Of a stretch of 10,545 nucleotides of DNA, positions 7,704-10,545 are shown one piece after another (position 1 is the stretch's first letter; every line of letters starts with the position of its first letter). The position numbers and the translations under genes are program-made. The stretch spans positions 1-10,545 of the forward strand of contig USSR01000189.1 of the NCBI GenBank assembly GCA_900557355.1. Direction: 5' to 3'. The notes under the pieces were generated by a model. The model saw only the letters and a program-made list of their open reading frames with translations. It searched no databases and had not been told where the DNA came from. The stretch is from an uncultured Bacteroides sp. Its GTDB lineage: Bacteria > Bacteroidota > Bacteroidia > Bacteroidales > Bacteroidaceae.

Positions 7704-7710
7704 AAAGTTA
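7703..7710 (-). promoter_or_regulatory. Predicted -7 element of the GH97 promoter
   Basis: On the minus strand the bases read TAACTTTG, a perfect match to TAnnTTTG. It lies about 94 bases before the GH97 start codon. No clear TTTG is found at the -33 distance (7728-7735 reads weakly, as TCTGG). The leader would contain the heptamer array. Confidence 0.5.
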
Positions 7711-7915
7711 TTAAATTATAGTTCTTCCAGACCAGCATTTAAAATAAAAACGAATAGGCAAGCTCTTTTACTCAATATGGACCGTAACTAAATTCAGCTA
7801 TTCCCGTCTGAAAACACATTTTAGTTTCATAATACATTATTCATAGAATGATTTTTCATAATTAAACTAAAAAGTATAATACTGCTTTAGGTAAATTCGC
7901 ACATAATAGACTATA

Positions 7916-7948
7916 TAATACATATTGACTTCTATCTAATATGTATTA
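7916..7948. promoter_or_regulatory. Perfect 11-bp inverted repeat upstream of the lyase gene
   Basis: TAATACATATT at 7916-7926 is the exact reverse complement of AATATGTATTA at 7938-7948, separated by 11 bases. The half-site centres are 22 bp apart, about two helical turns, as expected for a dimeric regulator bound to one face. It ends 19 bases before the ATG at 7968, so it could alternatively form a hairpin near the ribosome-binding region. No regulator is identified. Confidence 0.5.
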
Positions 7949-7967
7949 ACCTTATTATTTTAAGAAT

Positions 7968-9566
7968 ATGATGAAAAAGAAATTTATTCCATTATTTATT
8001 CTTCTCTTTTATATGCTGAATATAAACAGTCAAGAGTTTATTCATCCGGGCTTACTTCATTCTGAATCTTCATTAAAAAGAATCCGGGAACTTGTCAGAA
8101 ATGAGATCCAACCGGCTTACGGTTCATTCAACATCATGAGAGGAATGCCTGAGGGAAAAGCTGATTATTGCATAAAAGGACCTTTCGAAACTATCAGCCG
8201 TGCCGGCAGATATGGTTATACCAAAGACCCTTGTGAACGAGATTTTAATGCAGCTTACTACAATGCCATTCTTTGGATAATCACAGGAAAAGAGCCTCAT
8301 GCAGACAAAGCAATGGAGATTATCAGAGCGTATGCAAGTACCCTAAAGAAAATAGAAGGTCCGGACGATCCGCTTTGTGCCGGCCTTCAAGGATTTATGC
8401 TGGTAAACGCAGCAGAAATCATGAGATATACATATACAGCAGATAAACATACTAACGGATGGGATGCAAAAGATACACCCAAAGTAGAAAATATGTTCCG
8501 AAATGTATTCCAGCCGATACTTACAACTTTCTACAATACCAAACCTTACACCAACGGTAACTGGGGAATTGCGGTAACTAAAGCACAAATGGCATTCGGA
8601 GTATTTCTGAACGATAAAAAGTTGTATGAAGACGCTATAGAGTTTTTTCTGAAAGGCCATGACAATGGAACTCTTCCCAACTACGTAGCAGAATCCGGCC
8701 AGATACAGGAAAGTGGACGTGACCAGCAACATGCCATGTTAGGGTTAGGATGCCTCTCGGAAATTGCCGAAATAGCCTGGACACAAGGCAGAGACCTGTA
8801 TAGCGCTCGGGATAATCGCCTTATGAAAGGTTATGAATACCTGGCCAAATCTAATCTGGGCTATGAAGTACCTTTCTTTACCTGGAAAGATATAACCGGA
8901 AAATATTCAAACTGGACTACGTTAGGGGAAGAAGGGATGGGACGTTTCCGCTCATTATTTGAAATTGCCTACAATCACTATGTTGAACGCAAAGGGTTAG
9001 AAATGCCATATACCCAAATTGTATTAGGCATGATACGTCCTGAAGGACCGGGATTTACTTGTGATAACCCGGGCTTCGGCAGCCTGCTGTTCTATTTGGG
9101 AAAGGACTTAAATGAAAGAAAAGTCCCCGGACAAATAAATGAAGATCTTTCCCAACTGGAAGGATGGGCTTTCGCCAATTGCTCTTATAAACAGGTGGAT
9201 AATCTAATGTCATTTGTATCATCCGGAGTAAATATGCAAAAGAAAAGGATTTCCTACCAGGCAGGAAACTATCCGTATATTGCTGTAAAGGCACCCAAAA
9301 TTCCAGCATCCGCAAATAAAGACTGGTTGCAATTAAGCTATAGCGTTGCCAGTGCTCCGGAATTTTGGAAGTTAGATTCGGATAAGGCTAAAAAGATAGG
9401 AAAAGATATCTATGTATTCAAGATTACAGACTATCTGTCAAATAATGGAACGCACTTCACAGAAAGGCCAACAAACATTACTCTTATTCTCAATTTTGGG
9501 AATATCGGCAATGAACCGGTAATTGTGGAATGGATTCGCTCGTTTGAAAAGCTGGAAGATATTTGA
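7968..9566 (+). CDS. Alginate-lyase-superfamily polysaccharide lyase (PL38-like possible)
   Basis: This 532-residue exported protein has a signal peptide of about residues 1-21, ending INS. The mature part begins with FIHPGLLHSESSLKRI, a typical opening of alginate_lyase (PF05426) proteins. An alpha/alpha toroid covers roughly residues 30-360 and contains TNGNWG (195-200) and the hallmark ESGRDQQH (248-255) followed by a helix with EIAWTQGRDLY. Asn198, Arg251 and His255 are candidate active-site residues for beta-elimination at a uronic acid, with a nearby Tyr as acid/base. The last 160 residues look like a beta-rich accessory domain. Gut Bacteroides PL38 enzymes cut glucuronan or alginate and resemble this layout, but I cannot fix the family by eye. 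Start at 7968 or the next codon (7971) is equivalent. The heparinase-like remnant follows 36 bases later. Confidence 0.85.
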   Translation: MMKKKFIPLFILLFYMLNINSQEFIHPGLLHSESSLKRIRELVRNEIQPAYGSFNIMRGMPEGKADYCIKGPFETISRAGRYGYTKDPCERDFNAAYYNAILWIITGKEPHADKAMEIIRAYASTLKKIEGPDDPLCAGLQGFMLVNAAEIMRYTYTADKHTNGWDAKDTPKVENMFRNVFQPILTTFYNTKPYTNGNWGIAVTKAQMAFGVFLNDKKLYEDAIEFFLKGHDNGTLPNYVAESGQIQESGRDQQHAMLGLGCLSEIAEIAWTQGRDLYSARDNRLMKGYEYLAKSNLGYEVPFFTWKDITGKYSNWTTLGEEGMGRFRSLFEIAYNHYVERKGLEMPYTQIVLGMIRPEGPGFTCDNPGFGSLLFYLGKDLNERKVPGQINEDLSQLEGWAFANCSYKQVDNLMSFVSSGVNMQKKRISYQAGNYPYIAVKAPKIPASANKDWLQLSYSVASAPEFWKLDSDKAKKIGKDIYVFKITDYLSNNGTHFTERPTNITLILNFGNIGNEPVIVEWIRSFEKLEDI

Positions 9567-9594
9567 GTAATATATTTCTCTCCTTCGTATGTAT
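9562..9594 (+). repeat. Leader repeat, diverged copy 3
   Basis: TTTGAGTAA at 9562-9570 is identical to the start of copy 1 (221-229) and overlaps the lyase stop codon. CTTCGTATGTAT at 9583-9594 matches CTTCGTTCGTAT at 238-249 in 10 of 12 bases. Just after it, AAATTATGAGAAATAA (9598-9613) is identical to 283-298, the start-codon region of the GH127 gene. The order of blocks is therefore the same as in copy 1, with shorter spacing before the start codon. No good -7 element precedes it here. Confidence 0.5.
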
Positions 9595-9602
9595 ACTAAA
9601 TT

Positions 9603-10272
9603 ATGAGAAATAAAAGAAAACATGTACTGACGCTCATTCTGTTTTGTTCCCTGGTTTTCTCAATCCGGGCGCAGCAACAACACCCCTATCTGTTCTTTAC
9701 CCCCGATCGGATAGCGACACTGAAAGAACAACTCAAATCGGATAAAGAAGTCAAAGCCAATTATACCCAGGTAGAACAAGTAGCCAGGGAAGCCTTGAAA
9801 GAAAACAATCCTTACCGCAAGTTGGAATATCTGGCATTGACATACCAAGTGACAGGCGAAAAAAGATATGCGGATAAGATAAAAGAATCAATCCGGCAGA
9901 CAGGTGGAAAAAAGTGTCAAGTTTATAACGGCAATCATCTTGAAAGATTCTCCTGCAAGTAAAAATATTCCTCAGGTAACCCGCCTGAAAGGAGACGATC
10001 TGCAAGGTGTCCGTATTGCTAAAGGTGACAAAATAACAGATGTTTATTTAAACACACGGGCAGATGGGCATATTATGCACCGGAATTCCTGCACAAATGT
10101 GAACGGTTGGGATACAGATGCATATTTACTTGCCTTTTCTTATAAGAAAGGAACTGACCCCGCAGTTTCCAAAAACATATTGGAATGGTTCATCGGATAT
10201 GGGAGTTATGTGCGCAATGCTAATGAATCCATTTTCGATTCTTACACTAAAAAATATAAAGTAATCCGTTGA
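9603..10272 (+). pseudogene. Heparinase II/III-like lyase gene with internal deletion
   Basis: From 9603 the frame encodes a signal peptide (ending IRAQ, about residue 24), then HPYLFFTPDRIATLKEQL and a helical segment typical of the N-terminus of heparinase II/III-type lyases, up to about 9914. After an A6 run at 9908-9913, the coding sense continues in another frame (about 9907-10272). It includes NIPQVTRLKGDDLQGVRI, TRADGHIMHRN and NGWDTDAYLLAFSY, which look like the C-terminal beta-sandwich and tail of the same family. Family members are usually 600 or more residues, and only about 220 codons remain, so the catalytic toroid and central domain are missing. The original reading frame stops at 9960-9962. 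It would have been co-transcribed with the upstream lyase. Confidence 0.75.
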
Positions 10273-10309
10273 CGAGACTAGTTCATTTCTGCTGAGTTAT
10301 GAACAAAAT

Positions 10310-10406
10310 GTGATAAGGTGGTAAGATGATAAAGTGATAGCGGGATAAGACTCTGTGATATATAGCGCAGCTACTTTATCGCCCTATCACCTTACCACCT
10401 TATCAC
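10310..10406. repeat. Long imperfect inverted repeat, possible transcription terminator
   Basis: GTGATAAGGTGGTAAG at 10310-10325 is the exact reverse complement of CTTACCACCTTATCAC at 10391-10406. Pairing continues inward with interruptions (for example 10327-10331 with 10385-10389 and 10336-10339 with 10377-10380), giving stems of about 30 bp. The left arm is itself built of GATAA/GTAAG-like units. A T-rich stretch follows at 10408-10426, which could support termination after the remnant gene. It could alternatively be a member of a dispersed intergenic repeat family. Confidence 0.7.
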
Positions 10407-10528
10407 TCCTTTATTCTTTCTTTTCCGATATGAGTTAAATGATGATTCATCGTACATTTCATCAGTTAGTAATTATGTTTACAAAAAAATGTAAAATTCT
10501 TCCTTTTCCGCAGCTACTCCTCCGACTC

Positions 10529-10545
10529 GTTGAGTGAATCTGATT
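10529..10545 (+). repeat. Probable leader repeat, copy 4, cut by the window edge
   Basis: The last 17 bases, GTTGAGTGAATCTGATT, match copy 1 at 221-237 in 14 of 17 positions. If this is the same element, the sequence past the window should continue CTTCGTTCGTATTA and lead into another start codon. The preceding 122 bases (10407-10528) show no gene. They hold only a short TTTACA/TGTAAA hairpin at 10478-10495. Confidence 0.45.

Larger units (their letters stand above)
7610..7967. other. AT-rich divergent intergenic region between GH97 and lyase genes
   Basis: These 358 bases carry no gene that I can support and are visibly richer in A and T than the flanking genes. They hold a heptamer tandem repeat (7675-7703), a perfect minus-strand -7 element (7703-7710) and an 11-bp-arm inverted repeat (7916-7948). 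No convincing -33/-7 pair faces the lyase gene, so its promoter may depend on an activator. Confidence 0.7.

Noticed and set aside
9903..9930. Programmed frameshift at the A6 run joining the two parts of the heparinase-like gene.
   Set aside because: Even if joined, the product would lack the whole catalytic core expected of the family, so deletion explains the arrangement better.
10441..10451. Short palindrome GATGATTCATC.
   Set aside because: Eleven bases with no repeat elsewhere and no associated gene; expected by chance in AT-rich DNA.
1..10545. tRNA, rRNA, CRISPR arrays, insertion sequences, attachment sites.
   Set aside because: No cloverleaf with CCA-type ends, no regularly spaced repeats, and no transposase or integrase coding sequence was seen.

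Overview
The window looks like a carbohydrate-degradation locus (part of a polysaccharide utilization locus, PUL) from a gut Bacteroides or close relative. The evidence is the gene content (GH127/GH146-type, GH97 and polysaccharide-lyase enzymes, a TlpA-like lipoprotein), exported products throughout, A-rich leaders without strong Shine-Dalgarno sites, and TAnnTTTG-type -7 promoter elements. No SusC/SusD pair, sigma factor or sensor lies inside the window, so it is an enzyme-rich portion of a larger locus.

Layout: bases 1-143 are a decayed copy of the 3' part of the TlpA-like gene found intact at 2469-3911. A promoter and leader follow, then a plus-strand group: GH127/GH146-type beta-L-arabinofuranosidase (288-2213), an N-terminal remnant of a serine-hydrolase lipoprotein (2214-2432), and the intact TlpA-like thioredoxin lipoprotein (2469-3911). 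A second promoter and leader precede an exported alpha/beta-hydrolase of unknown specificity (4014-5627). A GH97 glycosidase (7609-5678, minus strand) is convergent with it. An AT-rich 358-bp divergent intergenic region holds a predicted GH97 promoter, a heptamer tandem repeat and an 11-bp-arm palindrome. Then come an alginate-lyase-superfamily lyase (7968-9566) and the two ends of a heparinase II/III-like lyase gene that has lost its middle (9603-10272). The right edge has a long imperfect hairpin (10310-10406) and the first bases of another leader copy.

Together the intact genes suggest periplasmic processing of an acidic, arabinose- and/or galactose/glucose-decorated glycan. The lyase would cut uronic-acid backbone linkages, GH127/GH146 would remove beta-L-arabinofuranose, GH97 would remove an alpha-linked sugar (or beta-L-arabinopyranose), and the alpha/beta-hydrolase may remove an ester. 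The substrate is inference.

The main unexplained features are a leader sequence that recurs at three or four gene boundaries, three decaying gene remnants close to it, and a GH97 that lacks the catalytic nucleophile of the retaining subgroup. I found no clearly new defence, mobile or RNA system.
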